Source: JACKNG01 sp040904625 (GTDB lineage: Bacteria; Pseudomonadota; Gammaproteobacteria; Ga0077536). Taken from it: a stretch of 25,061 nucleotides of DNA. The notes below the pieces were generated by a model that was not told the DNA's origin, ran no database searches, and was given only the letters and a program-made list of their open reading frames with translations. The position numbers and the translations under genes are program-made. Where the stretch lies: assembly GCA_040904625.1 (NCBI GenBank), contig JBBDTC010000215.1, positions 1 to 25,061 of the forward strand. The letters run 5' to 3'. Positions 6,831 to 14,451 of this stretch are shown piece by piece. Numbering within the stretch: the first letter of the stretch is position 1; each line of letters begins with the position of its first letter.

Positions 6831-8933
6831 TTAGCACGCGTTGCGTGCCTCGATAGCGGCGCGCACATCCATGAACTCCGTGAGAATCTCCCGACGAGCA
6901 GACTCGACCGCTTGCCAATCTGATTGTCCCGCTGCCGATTCCGCCAGTTCACAGAGGTCTCCGAGTCGATTCGCGCCAACCGTGCGAGCCGAAGATTTCA
7001 GCTTGTGAACGGCGTGCTCTGCCATCAATCCATCGTCCGGAAGGGTGCTCTCGACCAGTTCATCAATGCACGATTCGGCGCTCTCGAGAAAGAGCGACAG
7101 GAGTTCTTCGAGCTGCCCCGAATCGCCATTGGCTAGCTCCTCGATGAATTCGAGATTGAGAGAGGCCACAGCCAGTGTCGTTCCGTCGGATGCTCGTGGC
7201 GGCGGCGTTCCCGTATGCATATGGTCCGGCTTTTCCGCGCATGGCGTAGTTCCCTTCATCCCGGTCGCGCCCGGGTTCACATCCCCGCGCTCGTTATCGA
7301 TGCGCCTGCTCGCTCCGGCTTCCATTCGCTGCGCGCGGGTCAGTGCGAGCCGCAACTCATCCAGAGACAGCGGCTTGGTCACGTAGTCATCCATACCCTT
7401 TGTAATAGCGTCTCGGAACGCTTCTTTCATCGCATTCGCGCTCGCGCCGATGATGTATGTTTTGCGATCCTCAATCCCCACCTCGCCTGCCCGAATCCGC
7501 TGTGTCAACTCGAACCCACTGACTCCGGGCATGTGGACATCTGTGATGACGACTTCATGGGCGCTCTTTCGCCATGCATGCCATGCCAAATCGCCGTTTT
7601 CCACCACCTCCACTTCGCATCCAAGCTTGCGCAACTGACTGCTGAAGACTTCACGACTAAGTGAATTGTCCTCGGCGACCAGCACTTTCAGCTCCAGGGG
7701 AGCCCATGTCTTGCCGAGTTCCTTGGTTTCGCGCCCCAGTGCCCTCGCACGCCCAGTCGGAGCATTCGTACTCGGGAGCTCAATCCAGAACGTGCTGCCG
7801 ACACCCGGCTGACTCTCGACACCCATGGCCCCGTTCATCTCCGCCATCAGATTCTTGGCAATCACAAGCCCGATACCACTGCCTTCGATGGTTCCCAGCT
7901 CCCGACCGAGACGATTGAACGAATCGTACAGACGGGTGATTTCGTCAGCGCTCAAACCCGGTCCAGTATCCTCTATACCGACGCGCACTGCCTCATCCGA
8001 GGCCGCAAGCAAGCGCAGCGCAACGCGCCCTTGTGCACGGTTGTACTTGATGCCATTCGCGACGAGATTGAGCAGCACCTGAACGAGCCGAGTCCAATCC
8101 GCCCACACCCGAGCATCATCGCGCAGGTGTTCATCTACATCGATCGTAATCCCACGCTCGCGAGCGATTGGAGTTGCCATGCGCACGACCTCATCGACGA
8201 TCGCCGCGAGCGAAACTGCCTCCAACGACAAGGCCAACCGGCCTGCCTCAATCGCGGACAGATCGATGATATCGCCGATCAGTTTGAGTAGATGGTTGCC
8301 GGCATTGTGGATCTCAGTGGCTTGGCGGCGGACATGTTCGGGCGCTTCGCGGTCACCAGAGATGAGCTCGGACAAGCCCATGATCCCGTGCAGGGGGGTT
8401 CGAAGCTCGTGGCTGACGTGGGCAATGAAATTCGATTTCCCTTCGTTCGCGGCGACCGCCTCGCGATGCGCGCGCGTAATCTCTTCCTGCAATCGGTCAC
8501 GTGCGACAGCGAACTCCGTCACATCGATGAGATGCCCAATCCATATGACGCTGCCATCTTCCTGGCGCTCGAGTGTCGCCGCTGCAGAAACGTGCCGAAC
8601 ACCACGGTCGGGAAGCTCGACCCGGTATTCGCACTTCCATGGTTCAAGGGTTTCGAAACAGTCCCGAACGGTCGCGTCGAACCTGAGGCGATCTTGCGGA
8701 AGTATGCGGTCGTGCCCCAATTCCACGTCGGCATAGAGTTCAGTTGGTGTATAGCCGTAGATGTCCGCTATGCCATCACTGATATAGTCGAGGCAGGCGC
8801 TCCCGTCCGGGAAACGTCGATAAATGTAGATGGCACCGGGAACATAGCGCGCAAACGCTTCGATGAACTCCGCGGGAGGTAGAAGCATGGGGGCACCGGC
8901 AGCGCTTGCGTTTAGCTTTGGCCCAGTTTCCAT
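6831..8933 (-). CDS. hybrid histidine kinase (PAS-HisKA-HATPase-REC-HPt)
   Basis: This 700-aa sensor kinase has no membrane segment, so it should sense a cytoplasmic or diffusible signal. Domains in order: a PAS fold at about 20-140 (DGIADIYGYTPTELY), HisKA with phospho-His175 in SHELRTPLHG, HATPase at about 280-390 (N289/N293, DTGPGLS, GSGIGLVIAKNL), a receiver at about 415-535 (Asp465 in ITDVHMPG, Lys520 in TKPLS), and a C-terminal HPt with His643 in AVHKLKSSARTVGA. The start is ATG 8933, because AGAAGGAG lies 5 nt before it; an in-frame GTG at 8993 adds 20 residues with no domain. The His-Asp-His layout can pass phosphate to a separate receiver, and the next gene carries one. The signal is unknown. 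Confidence 0.92.
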   Translation of the reverse strand: METGPKLNASAAGAPMLLPPAEFIEAFARYVPGAIYIYRRFPDGSACLDYISDGIADIYGYTPTELYADVELGHDRILPQDRLRFDATVRDCFETLEPWKCEYRVELPDRGVRHVSAAATLERQEDGSVIWIGHLIDVTEFAVARDRLQEEITRAHREAVAANEGKSNFIAHVSHELRTPLHGIMGLSELISGDREAPEHVRRQATEIHNAGNHLLKLIGDIIDLSAIEAGRLALSLEAVSLAAIVDEVVRMATPIARERGITIDVDEHLRDDARVWADWTRLVQVLLNLVANGIKYNRAQGRVALRLLAASDEAVRVGIEDTGPGLSADEITRLYDSFNRLGRELGTIEGSGIGLVIAKNLMAEMNGAMGVESQPGVGSTFWIELPSTNAPTGRARALGRETKELGKTWAPLELKVLVAEDNSLSREVFSSQLRKLGCEVEVVENGDLAWHAWRKSAHEVVITDVHMPGVSGFELTQRIRAGEVGIEDRKTYIIGASANAMKEAFRDAITKGMDDYVTKPLSLDELRLALTRAQRMEAGASRRIDNERGDVNPGATGMKGTTPCAEKPDHMHTGTPPPRASDGTTLAVASLNLEFIEELANGDSGQLEELLSLFLESAESCIDELVESTLPDDGLMAEHAVHKLKSSARTVGANRLGDLCELAESAAGQSDWQAVESARREILTEFMDVRAAIEARNAC

Positions 8934-9451
8934 GGAAACTCCTTCTACGCCATTGACATCAAATGTCCGTGTCGATCTCCTCCTTGCTAACACGAATCAT
9001 ACGCAACATGGTATGCGACCAGTATACGGCAGCTAAAATAAGAGAGTGCGTGTATTCGTCATCACCTGTGGATGGGAGATCACCCATATTGGTCATTACA
9101 GGAAATCGGGAAAAATCGGGGACAGTGCGGCTTGGCGATGCCGCAACCTTTAGCGGTTGGGAGTGAATCGGTTCCTCGCGACTGGGCGCCAAGAAGCATG
9201 GATTGAAGGTGCTTATGCAGCGTTCAGCAAATAGCTGGTGGTCAGCTTTTACCTTGTGCTTGCCGCTCGTCACCTTGCTGCCGCGTTTTGCTGCCGCGTT
9301 TCGGGCGTGAGGCAAAAGCACGAGACCTGGCCCCCGATCTTCGGGCCAGGTGTTAACCAGCTTGCGGGTTTGGCCGGCACACCAGGGCCCTCTACGGAGC
9401 CGTGGCGGCTGCCGGCTATAGTGGCGCCTTGACAGTCCGGGAGAGCCGCAG
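8934..9451. promoter_or_regulatory. divergent 518-bp intergenic region
   Basis: No gene is supported. The region separates the minus-strand histidine kinase from the plus-strand oxidoreductase, so it should hold both promoters. A TATACT hexamer (minus strand, plus coordinates 9021-9026) lies about 88 bp before the kinase ATG and could be a -10 box, but no good -35 is seen. A short direct repeat AAATCGGG at 9103-9118, a tandem GCTGCCGCGTTT at 9279-9303 and a strong hairpin at 9325-9351 are also present. Confidence 0.35.
9325..9351. repeat. perfect 9-bp hairpin upstream of the oxidoreductase gene
   Basis: ACCTGGCCC at 9325-9333 is the exact reverse complement of GGGCCAGGT at 9343-9351, with a 9-nt loop. 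It lies 100 bp before the plus-strand LLM gene. No T run follows on either strand, so an intrinsic terminator is unlikely. It may be a leader structure, an operator or a small palindromic repeat. Confidence 0.45.
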
Positions 9452-10333
9452 ATGCAGGTCGGAGTCTTTTCGTTCAACACCGAGTACTCGATGCGTATCG
9501 ATAGGCTTGCACGGGCCGCCGAAGAGCGCGGCTTCGAATCGCTGTGGGTGCCTGAGCATTCGCATATTCCAGTGCCGCTGGCCGGTGAGCCGGTCGATCC
9601 GCAGACGGGTATGCCGCTCGCCGGCACCGGTACTTTTTTCCTGCCGGAAGAATACCGACACATGTCCGATCCGCTGACTAGCCTCGCGGCGGCCGCGGCG
9701 GCAACGACCCGGCTGCGGCTCGGCACCTGCGTGTGCCTGATTAACCAATACCATCCACTGAATCTCGCCAAGCAGGTCGCGACACTTGATCATCTGAGCG
9801 ATGGACGTTTCATCTTCGGCATCGGCGCTGGTTGGCATCCGGTCGAGATGGGGCATTACGGCATCGAACTCCGCGATCGCTGGCGCCAATTGCGCGAACG
9901 CCTGCGCGCCTTGCGGACATTGTGGGCGCAGGAGCGCGCGAGTTTCGACGGTGAGTTCGTGCAGTTCGCCGAGAGCTGGCAGTACCCCAAGCCGCTGCGA
10001 GCGGCCGGCCCGCCCGTCGCGCTCGGAACCCTCGATACGCCGTTCGGGCGCAGCCAGGTCGCGCGCTACGGAGACGGCTGGCTGCCGCTGACGTTCGACC
10101 TCGCCGAGACACGGCTGTCGATCGAGGCCGTACATGCGCAGATGCGTGAACTCGGGCGTGATCCGGCGCAGCTCGAGGTATCGCTGTTCTTTCTCGCCGA
10201 TGAAATGCAGTCGGCAGAGACGCTCGCGCAGGCGCGCGATACGGGCGCCGCGCGTGCCATTCTGCGTTTGCCCATTGGCGATGACGATGTTGTGTTGAAA
10301 GCTTTGGACGAATACGCGCGGCGCCTTGCCTGA
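9452..10333 (+). CDS. LLM-class flavin-dependent (F420-type) oxidoreductase
   Basis: This 293-aa protein belongs to the luciferase-like monooxygenase superfamily, close to the TIGR03619 type annotated as F420-dependent oxidoreductases. It should form a TIM barrel that binds FMN or F420. Family marks: MQVGVFSF at the N-terminus, GFESLWVPEHSHIP around 27-40, DPLTSLAAAAAATTRLRLGT around 75-94, HPLNLAKQVATLDHLSDGRFIFGIGAGW around 104-131, and RYGDGWLP around 205-212. The start is ATG 9452 with GGGAGAG at about 7 nt. The substrate is not predictable, and whether this organism makes F420 cannot be seen here; many proteobacterial members use FMN. The gene stands alone, convergent with the next one. 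Confidence 0.88.
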   Translation: MQVGVFSFNTEYSMRIDRLARAAEERGFESLWVPEHSHIPVPLAGEPVDPQTGMPLAGTGTFFLPEEYRHMSDPLTSLAAAAAATTRLRLGTCVCLINQYHPLNLAKQVATLDHLSDGRFIFGIGAGWHPVEMGHYGIELRDRWRQLRERLRALRTLWAQERASFDGEFVQFAESWQYPKPLRAAGPPVALGTLDTPFGRSQVARYGDGWLPLTFDLAETRLSIEAVHAQMRELGRDPAQLEVSLFFLADEMQSAETLAQARDTGAARAILRLPIGDDDVVLKALDEYARRLA

Positions 10334-10347
10334 GGTCGTGCCTGTTT

Positions 10348-10412
10348 CGGTGACAGTAACTGTATTTTGGTCTCCGAGATCGGAGAAATACCGTTATTGT
10401 CACCGTAATTCC
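10348..10412. repeat. REP/MITE-like palindromic element, copy 2
   Basis: The left arm GGTGACAGTAACTGTATTT (from 10349) and the right arm AAATACCGTTATTGTCACC (ending at 10404) are complementary at 17 of 19 positions. Between them lies a perfect inner hairpin, TCTCCGA-GA-TCGGAGA (10371-10386). The whole can fold into one long stem. It matches the element at 4174-4241 in layout and bases. It lies 15 bp after the oxidoreductase stop and about 50 bp from the hydrolase stop, between convergent genes, where it might also act as a two-way terminator. Confidence 0.7.
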
Positions 10413-10461
10413 GCTTAGACCTGTCCGGGACCGGTGACGGCGCAGGCTATCAATTCAGCGA

Positions 10462-11334
10462 TTAATCGCCACGCTCGCCTGTACCGATGAAAGCGGTGAC
10501 ATCATCCAGCACCGGCGCCAACCAGCGTAACGGCCAGGCGAAGGCGCTGGCGAGGGTGACGTGGTTGACGCGGGAATAGAGCTTGCGCTCGACATCGACA
10601 CCGGCTTCGTCGAGCAGCCTGGCGAGCTGCGCGGTATTGCGCTTCGGATTGACCAGGTCGTCGCTGGCCGCGGCGGCGAGAAAGGTGCGCGGTGCGGCGA
10701 AGGACACATGATCGATGGGCTGGGTGCCGCTGGGGTAGTCGGGATGATTGAATACCGGGCGCACTTCGGGGTTGATGATGGGCAGGAAATCGTACGGCCC
10801 AGCGAGACCGAGCCAGCCGGCCAGGGCTTGCGGTGACAAGCCGCTGCCCGCGAGCCAGCGTGGGTCGAGGGCGAGCATGGCGGCGTTGTAGGCGCCGGCG
10901 CTGTGACCCATCACGTACAGGCGTTTCGGATCGGCGCCGAAGGCGCCGGCTTCGCGCACCGCCCAGGCTACGGCCGCGGCACTGTCATGCAGGAACTCGG
11001 GATAGACGATCTGCGGATACACGCGGTAGTCGGGCACCACGACGACCATGCCGCGGGCGGCCAGCGCTTGACCGAGGAAGCGATAGTCGCGCCGATCGCC
11101 CCGGTTCCACGAGCCGCCATAGAAGAACACCACCAACGGGTGTGAGCTAGCGGCCGGCGCGGGGCGGTAGACATCGAGGCGCTGGCGCGGATCGCTGCCG
11201 TAGGCAATGCCGCTGGTCAGTTCATGGCTGCCGCTTGGCGTGACCGCATTGAGCACGTCGACGGCGGAACAGGCGCTGAGCAGACTCGCGATCGACATGA
11301 TGGCAACGAGCCGTGCGCAGTGGCGGCCGATCAC
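10462..11334 (-). CDS. alpha/beta hydrolase (carboxylesterase-like), probable lipoprotein
   Basis: About 290 aa from GTG 11334. The catalytic part matches alpha/beta hydrolases of the BD-FAE/esterase type: oxyanion-hole segment VVFFYGGSWNRGD, nucleophile elbow GHSAGAY, a later Asp in ASDDLVNP, and a His in RVNHVTLAS. The N-terminus, VIGRHCARLVAIMSIASLLSAC, looks like a lipoprotein signal with lipobox LSAC, so the enzyme is probably anchored in the envelope. The frame is open to a GTG at 11430, but that longer version overlaps the rplQ terminator and carries an Arg-rich extension. ATG 11298 is a shorter alternative. No start has a good ribosome binding site. The ester substrate is unknown. Confidence 0.8.
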   Translation of the reverse strand: MIGRHCARLVAIMSIASLLSACSAVDVLNAVTPSGSHELTSGIAYGSDPRQRLDVYRPAPAASSHPLVVFFYGGSWNRGDRRDYRFLGQALAARGMVVVVPDYRVYPQIVYPEFLHDSAAAVAWAVREAGAFGADPKRLYVMGHSAGAYNAAMLALDPRWLAGSGLSPQALAGWLGLAGPYDFLPIINPEVRPVFNHPDYPSGTQPIDHVSFAAPRTFLAAAASDDLVNPKRNTAQLARLLDEAGVDVERKLYSRVNHVTLASAFAWPLRWLAPVLDDVTAFIGTGERGD

Positions 11335-11379
11335 GCTGCGATCCGGCGCGGCCCGTTGCCGGCACCGCCGCGAATGCCG

Positions 11380-11416
11380 GGGACGAAAACCAAAACCGGG
11401 GCGCGAGGCCCCGGTT
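11380..11416 (-). terminator. rho-independent terminator after rplQ
   Basis: On the minus strand AACCGGGGC (11416-11408) pairs perfectly with GCCCCGGTT (11402-11394) around a 5-nt loop, followed by TTGGTTTTCG. It starts 28 bp after the rplQ stop, so it fits as the end of the ribosomal-protein transcript and separates it from the hydrolase gene downstream. Confidence 0.8.
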
Positions 11417-11443
11417 CGATACGCTCGCACGGCGGCACCGGGC

Positions 11444-11836
11444 TCAGCTCGCGCTGGCTTCCTCGCCCTCCGCCGGCTCGGGCCTGTCGACCAGTTCGAC
11501 GATTGCCATGGCCGCCTTGTCGCCGGGACGGAAACCGCACTTCAGGATCCGCAGGTAGCCGCCTGGACGGGCCTCATAGCGCGGCCCGAGTTCGGTGAAG
11601 AGCTTGGTTACCGCGGCGCGGTCGCGCAGGCGCGCGAAGGCGAGCCGGCGCTTGGCCACCGAATCGCTCTTGGCCATGGTAATCAGCGGCTCGGCGGTAC
11701 GGCGCAATTCCTTGGCCTTGGGCAGCGTGGTGCGGATGATTTCGTGTTCGAACAATGACACCGTCATGTTCTTGAACATGGCCTTGCGGTGGGCGCTGTT
11801 GCGATTGAGCTGTCGCCCGCTGTTTTGATGTCGCAT
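11444..11836 (-). CDS. rplQ: 50S ribosomal protein L17
   Basis: L17, 130 aa, is a large-subunit protein at the end of the alpha block. The N-terminus MRHQNSGRQLNRNSAHRKAM is highly similar to the family start (MRHR-SGR-LNR-S-HR). The segment ITMAKSDSVAKRRLAFARLRD is also typical. The C-terminal tail is acidic and Ala/Glu-rich, as in many gammaproteobacteria. It starts 26 bp after the rpoA stop, and an intrinsic terminator follows. Confidence 0.98.
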   Translation of the reverse strand: MRHQNSGRQLNRNSAHRKAMFKNMTVSLFEHEIIRTTLPKAKELRRTAEPLITMAKSDSVAKRRLAFARLRDRAAVTKLFTELGPRYEARPGGYLRILKCGFRPGDKAAMAIVELVDRPEPAEGEEASAS

Positions 11837-11862
11837 GATTGAGGACCTGGTCTGCTGTTGTT

Positions 11863-12867
11863 CTAGTGAGCCACGCGATCGCCGTCGTAGAGCCCCGTCG
11901 GCGGCCAGTTCTCCAGCCGCATGCCCAGCGACAGGCCGCGTGCCGCAAGCACGTCCTTGATCTCGGTCAACGACTTCTTGCCCAGGTTGGGCGTCTTGAG
12001 CAGCTCGACTTCGGTGCGCTGGATGAGGTCACCGATGTAATAGATGCTCTCGGCCTTGAGGCAGTTGGCCGAACGTACGGTCAGTTCCAGATCGTCGATC
12101 GAGCGCAGCAGTATGGGGTCGATCTCGACCGCATCGCCGCCGGCCGGCTCGTGGATCAAATCGCCGCTGATATCGACGAAAACCGACAACTGGCTGCGCA
12201 GGATCCCGGCCGCTTCCTTGACCGCGAGCTCCGGATCGATCGTGCCATTGGTCTCGATGGTCAGGATCAGCTTGTCGAGATCGGTCTGCTGCTCGACACG
12301 GGCACTCTGCACTTCGTAGGCGCAGCGGCGCACGGGACTGAACGAGGCATCGAGCTTGAGGCGGCCGATAGCGTGATCGGTCTCCTCGGGCAGCTCGCGC
12401 GCGGTCGAGGGCTGGTAGCCACGGCCGCGCTCGACACGCAGTGTCATGTTCAACTCGCCGATGTCGCTGAGTGTGGCGATATGGAAATCCGGCTCGACGA
12501 TCTCGACGTCGTGATCGAGCACGATGTCCCGCGCGGTCACGGATCCGGGGCCACGCTTGTTCAGCGTCAACATGGCGTCATCGCGGGAATGCATGTTGAT
12601 TGCAAGTCCCTTGAGGTTGAGCAGGATATCCGTCACATCTTCCTGCACACCTTCGATCGTGGTGTACTCGTGCAGAACGTTTTCGATCTCGACTTCGGTG
12701 ATTGCGCTGCCCGTCATCGACGACAACAGTACGCGCCGCAGCGCGTTGCCCAGAGTATGGCCAAAACCACGATTCAGGGGCTCGATCGTAATGCGTGCCG
12801 TACGCTGGTTGACGGCCTGGACATCGACGATCTTGGGCTTCAATAACTCGTTCAAGGCTGACGCCAT
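11863..12867 (-). CDS. rpoA: DNA-directed RNA polymerase alpha subunit
   Basis: RNA polymerase alpha, 334 aa. The N-terminal domain has the dimerisation motif RGFGHTLGNALRRVLLSSM (about 33-51). The C-terminal domain has RSANCLKAE with Arg at residue 265, the same number as the E. coli DNA-contacting R265, followed by IGDLIQRTEVELLKTPNLGKK in two adjoining parts of the helix-hairpin-helix. The conserved end GMRLENWPP is intact. The start is ATG 12867 with AAGGAG 8 nt upstream. Lying between rpsD and rplQ is the standard alpha-operon place. Confidence 0.99.
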   Translation of the reverse strand: MASALNELLKPKIVDVQAVNQRTARITIEPLNRGFGHTLGNALRRVLLSSMTGSAITEVEIENVLHEYTTIEGVQEDVTDILLNLKGLAINMHSRDDAMLTLNKRGPGSVTARDIVLDHDVEIVEPDFHIATLSDIGELNMTLRVERGRGYQPSTARELPEETDHAIGRLKLDASFSPVRRCAYEVQSARVEQQTDLDKLILTIETNGTIDPELAVKEAAGILRSQLSVFVDISGDLIHEPAGGDAVEIDPILLRSIDDLELTVRSANCLKAESIYYIGDLIQRTEVELLKTPNLGKKSLTEIKDVLAARGLSLGMRLENWPPTGLYDGDRVAH

Positions 12868-12891
12868 GTGGAGTCTCCTTACTCTGTAGGA

Positions 12892-13515
12892 TTACTTCGA
12901 ATACAACTCGACGACGAGCGATTCATTGATGTCCGCCGGCAGGTCCCCTCTATCGGGTATTGCCTTGAAGCGGCCTTCCATCTTCTTCGAATCGACATCC
13001 ACCCATTCCGGGAACCCGAGCTGCTCGGCGATCGCCAAAGAATCCTGGATCCGAACCTGTTTACGGGCACGCTCGCGGATGGTCACGACGTCCTCGGGGG
13101 ATACCTGATAGGACGGGATGTTGACGATTTGCCCGTTGACCATTACGGCCTTGTGGCCGACGAGCTGGCGTGATTCCGCGCGCGTGGCGCCGAAGCCCAT
13201 GCGGTAGACCACGTTGTCGAGCCGGCATTCGAGCAGCTGGAGCAGGTTTTCACCCGTAGCGCCCTTGATGCGCGCCGCTTCCTTGTAGTAGTTGCGGAAC
13301 TGGCGCTCGAGGATGCCATAGATAAAGCGCAGCTTCTGCTTCTCGCGCAGCTGCAAGGCATAATCGGAGTGCCGGCGGCCACGGGCATCGCCGTGCTGGC
13401 CGGGCGGCTTCTCCATCTTGCACTTCGATTCGATCGGGCGTGCCCGGCTCTTCAAGCCGAGGTCCATACCCTGACGACGACTCAGTTTGCATTTTGGTCC
13501 AATGTAACGCGCCAT
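12892..13515 (-). CDS. rpsD: 30S ribosomal protein S4
   Basis: S4, 207 aa, nucleates 30S assembly and in E. coli also represses the alpha operon. The start is MARYIGPKCKLSRRQG. The S4 RNA-binding fold is at about 97-160 (ECRLDNVVYRMGFGATRAE, then VNGQIVNIPSY). Only two cysteines lie in the N-terminal region (9 and 32) instead of the four-Cys zinc site, so it is the zinc-free form. It begins 3 bp after the rpsK stop, so the two are tightly coupled. Confidence 0.99.
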   Translation of the reverse strand: MARYIGPKCKLSRRQGMDLGLKSRARPIESKCKMEKPPGQHGDARGRRHSDYALQLREKQKLRFIYGILERQFRNYYKEAARIKGATGENLLQLLECRLDNVVYRMGFGATRAESRQLVGHKAVMVNGQIVNIPSYQVSPEDVVTIRERARKQVRIQDSLAIAEQLGFPEWVDVDSKKMEGRFKAIPDRGDLPADINESLVVELYSK

Positions 13516-13518
13516 CTC

Positions 13519-13911
13519 TTATACCCTTCGCTTCTTCGGCGGCCGGCACCCGTTATGCGGGATCGGCGTAACGTCTGTGATGTTGCTTATGCGGAAACCG
13601 GCGGTGTTGAGCGAGCGCACGGCGGACTCGCGCCCCGGCCCCGGCCCCTTGACGAACACATCGAGGTTCTGCATGCCGTATTCATCGCGCACGCCGCCGA
13701 GTTTCTCCGCCGCGACCTGCGCCGCGAACGGCGTACTCTTGCGCGAACCGCGGAAACCGCTGCCGCCAGCAGTGGCCCAGGCCAGGGTATTACCCTGCCG
13801 ATCGGTGATCGTGATGATGGTGTTGTTGAACGACGCGTGGATATGCGCGACGCCGTCTACGACGGTGCGCAGAGCCCGCTTCTTCGTTGGTTTCTTATCG
13901 GGAGTAGCCAT
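13519..13911 (-). CDS. rpsK: 30S ribosomal protein S11
   Basis: S11, 130 aa, sits in the 30S platform near the mRNA exit and the E site. Family marks are VVDGVAHIHASFNNTIITIT, GGSGFRGSRKSTPFAAQ and VFVKGPGPGRESAVRSL. The C-terminus DVTPIPHNGCRPPKKRRV is the conserved basic tail. It starts 15 bp after the rpsM stop, within the alpha block. Confidence 0.99.
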   Translation of the reverse strand: MATPDKKPTKKRALRTVVDGVAHIHASFNNTIITITDRQGNTLAWATAGGSGFRGSRKSTPFAAQVAAEKLGGVRDEYGMQNLDVFVKGPGPGRESAVRSLNTAGFRISNITDVTPIPHNGCRPPKKRRV

Positions 13912-13926
13912 ATCTTCTTCCCAGAC

Positions 13927-14283
13927 TTATCGTTTAACCAGGCGCCGCGGGCCCTTGCGGGTACGGCCGTTCGTTCGCGTGCGCTGACCACGAACCGGCA
14001 GACCGCGGCGATGGCGGATCCCGCGATAGCAGCCCAGATCCATCAGTCGCTTGATGTTCATGCTGACTTCGCGTCGCAGATCGCCTTCGACCTGATGGCG
14101 CCCCACTTCGTTACGGAGCGCGTCGAGCTGTCCCTCGGTCAGGTCCTTGACCTTCTCGGTCGGATCGATGTCGGACGCCGCACAGATCGCCTTGGCGAGC
14201 GTCGTACCGATGCCATAGATAGCCGTCAGCGCAATCACGGTGTGTTTGCGGTCGGGGATGTTTACGCCAGCAACGCGAGCCAT
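13927..14283 (-). CDS. rpsM: 30S ribosomal protein S13
   Basis: S13, 118 aa, is in the head of the small subunit and contacts P-site tRNA and the bridges to the 50S. The start MARVAGVNIPDRKHTVIALT and the helix-hairpin-helix IYGIGTTLAKAIC are clear. The basic tail RGLPVRGQRTRTNGRTRKGP is the P-site extension. It is the first gene of the alpha block, 31 bp after rpmJ. Confidence 0.99.
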   Translation of the reverse strand: MARVAGVNIPDRKHTVIALTAIYGIGTTLAKAICAASDIDPTEKVKDLTEGQLDALRNEVGRHQVEGDLRREVSMNIKRLMDLGCYRGIRHRRGLPVRGQRTRTNGRTRKGPRRLVKR

Positions 14284-14314
14284 GTCATTTCCTCTCTAAA
14301 TCGTTCCGCCGGGA

Positions 14315-14428
14315 TCAACCCTGGCGCTGCTTGTGCCGCGGATCCGTACAGATCACGCGAACCGTGCCCTTGCGCCGGATGATTCTGCAATTCCGACAAA
14401 TCTTCTTTACCGAAGCCTGAACTTTCAT
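14315..14428 (-). CDS. rpmJ: 50S ribosomal protein L36
   Basis: L36, 37 aa, is a tiny zinc-ribbon protein of the large subunit. It starts at ATG 14428 (MKVQASVKKICRNCRIIRRK). The C-x2-C pair plus a later Cys and His (VICTDPRHKQ) keep the four-ligand zinc site, so it is the zinc-binding form. A longer upstream frame overlaps secY and is not real. It lies between secY and rpsM, the usual gammaproteobacterial site. Confidence 0.97.
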   Translation of the reverse strand: MKVQASVKKICRNCRIIRRKGTVRVICTDPRHKQRQG

Positions 14429-14451
14429 GATGAGCCTCTTATGCCCCCGCC

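Noticed and set aside
9021..9026. TATACT as a definite -10 promoter box for the histidine kinase
   Set aside because: A -35 box at the proper distance is lacking, so it is mentioned only as a weak candidate within the intergenic entry.
9279..9304. Tandem GCTGCCGCGTTT repeat
   Set aside because: Only two short units, so it is not evidence of a CRISPR or an iteron array. No CRISPR, tRNA or rRNA gene was found in the window.
8959..9771. 270-aa minus-strand open frame across the intergenic region and into the oxidoreductase gene
   Set aside because: It overlaps a clear LLM oxidoreductase in antisense, shows no domain, and has no ribosome binding site.
11839..12846. 335-aa plus-strand open frame
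   Set aside because: It is the antisense of rpoA, whose minus-strand product is unmistakable.
13369..14382. 337-aa plus-strand open frame
   Set aside because: It is antisense to rpsD, rpsK and rpsM; no domain is recognised.
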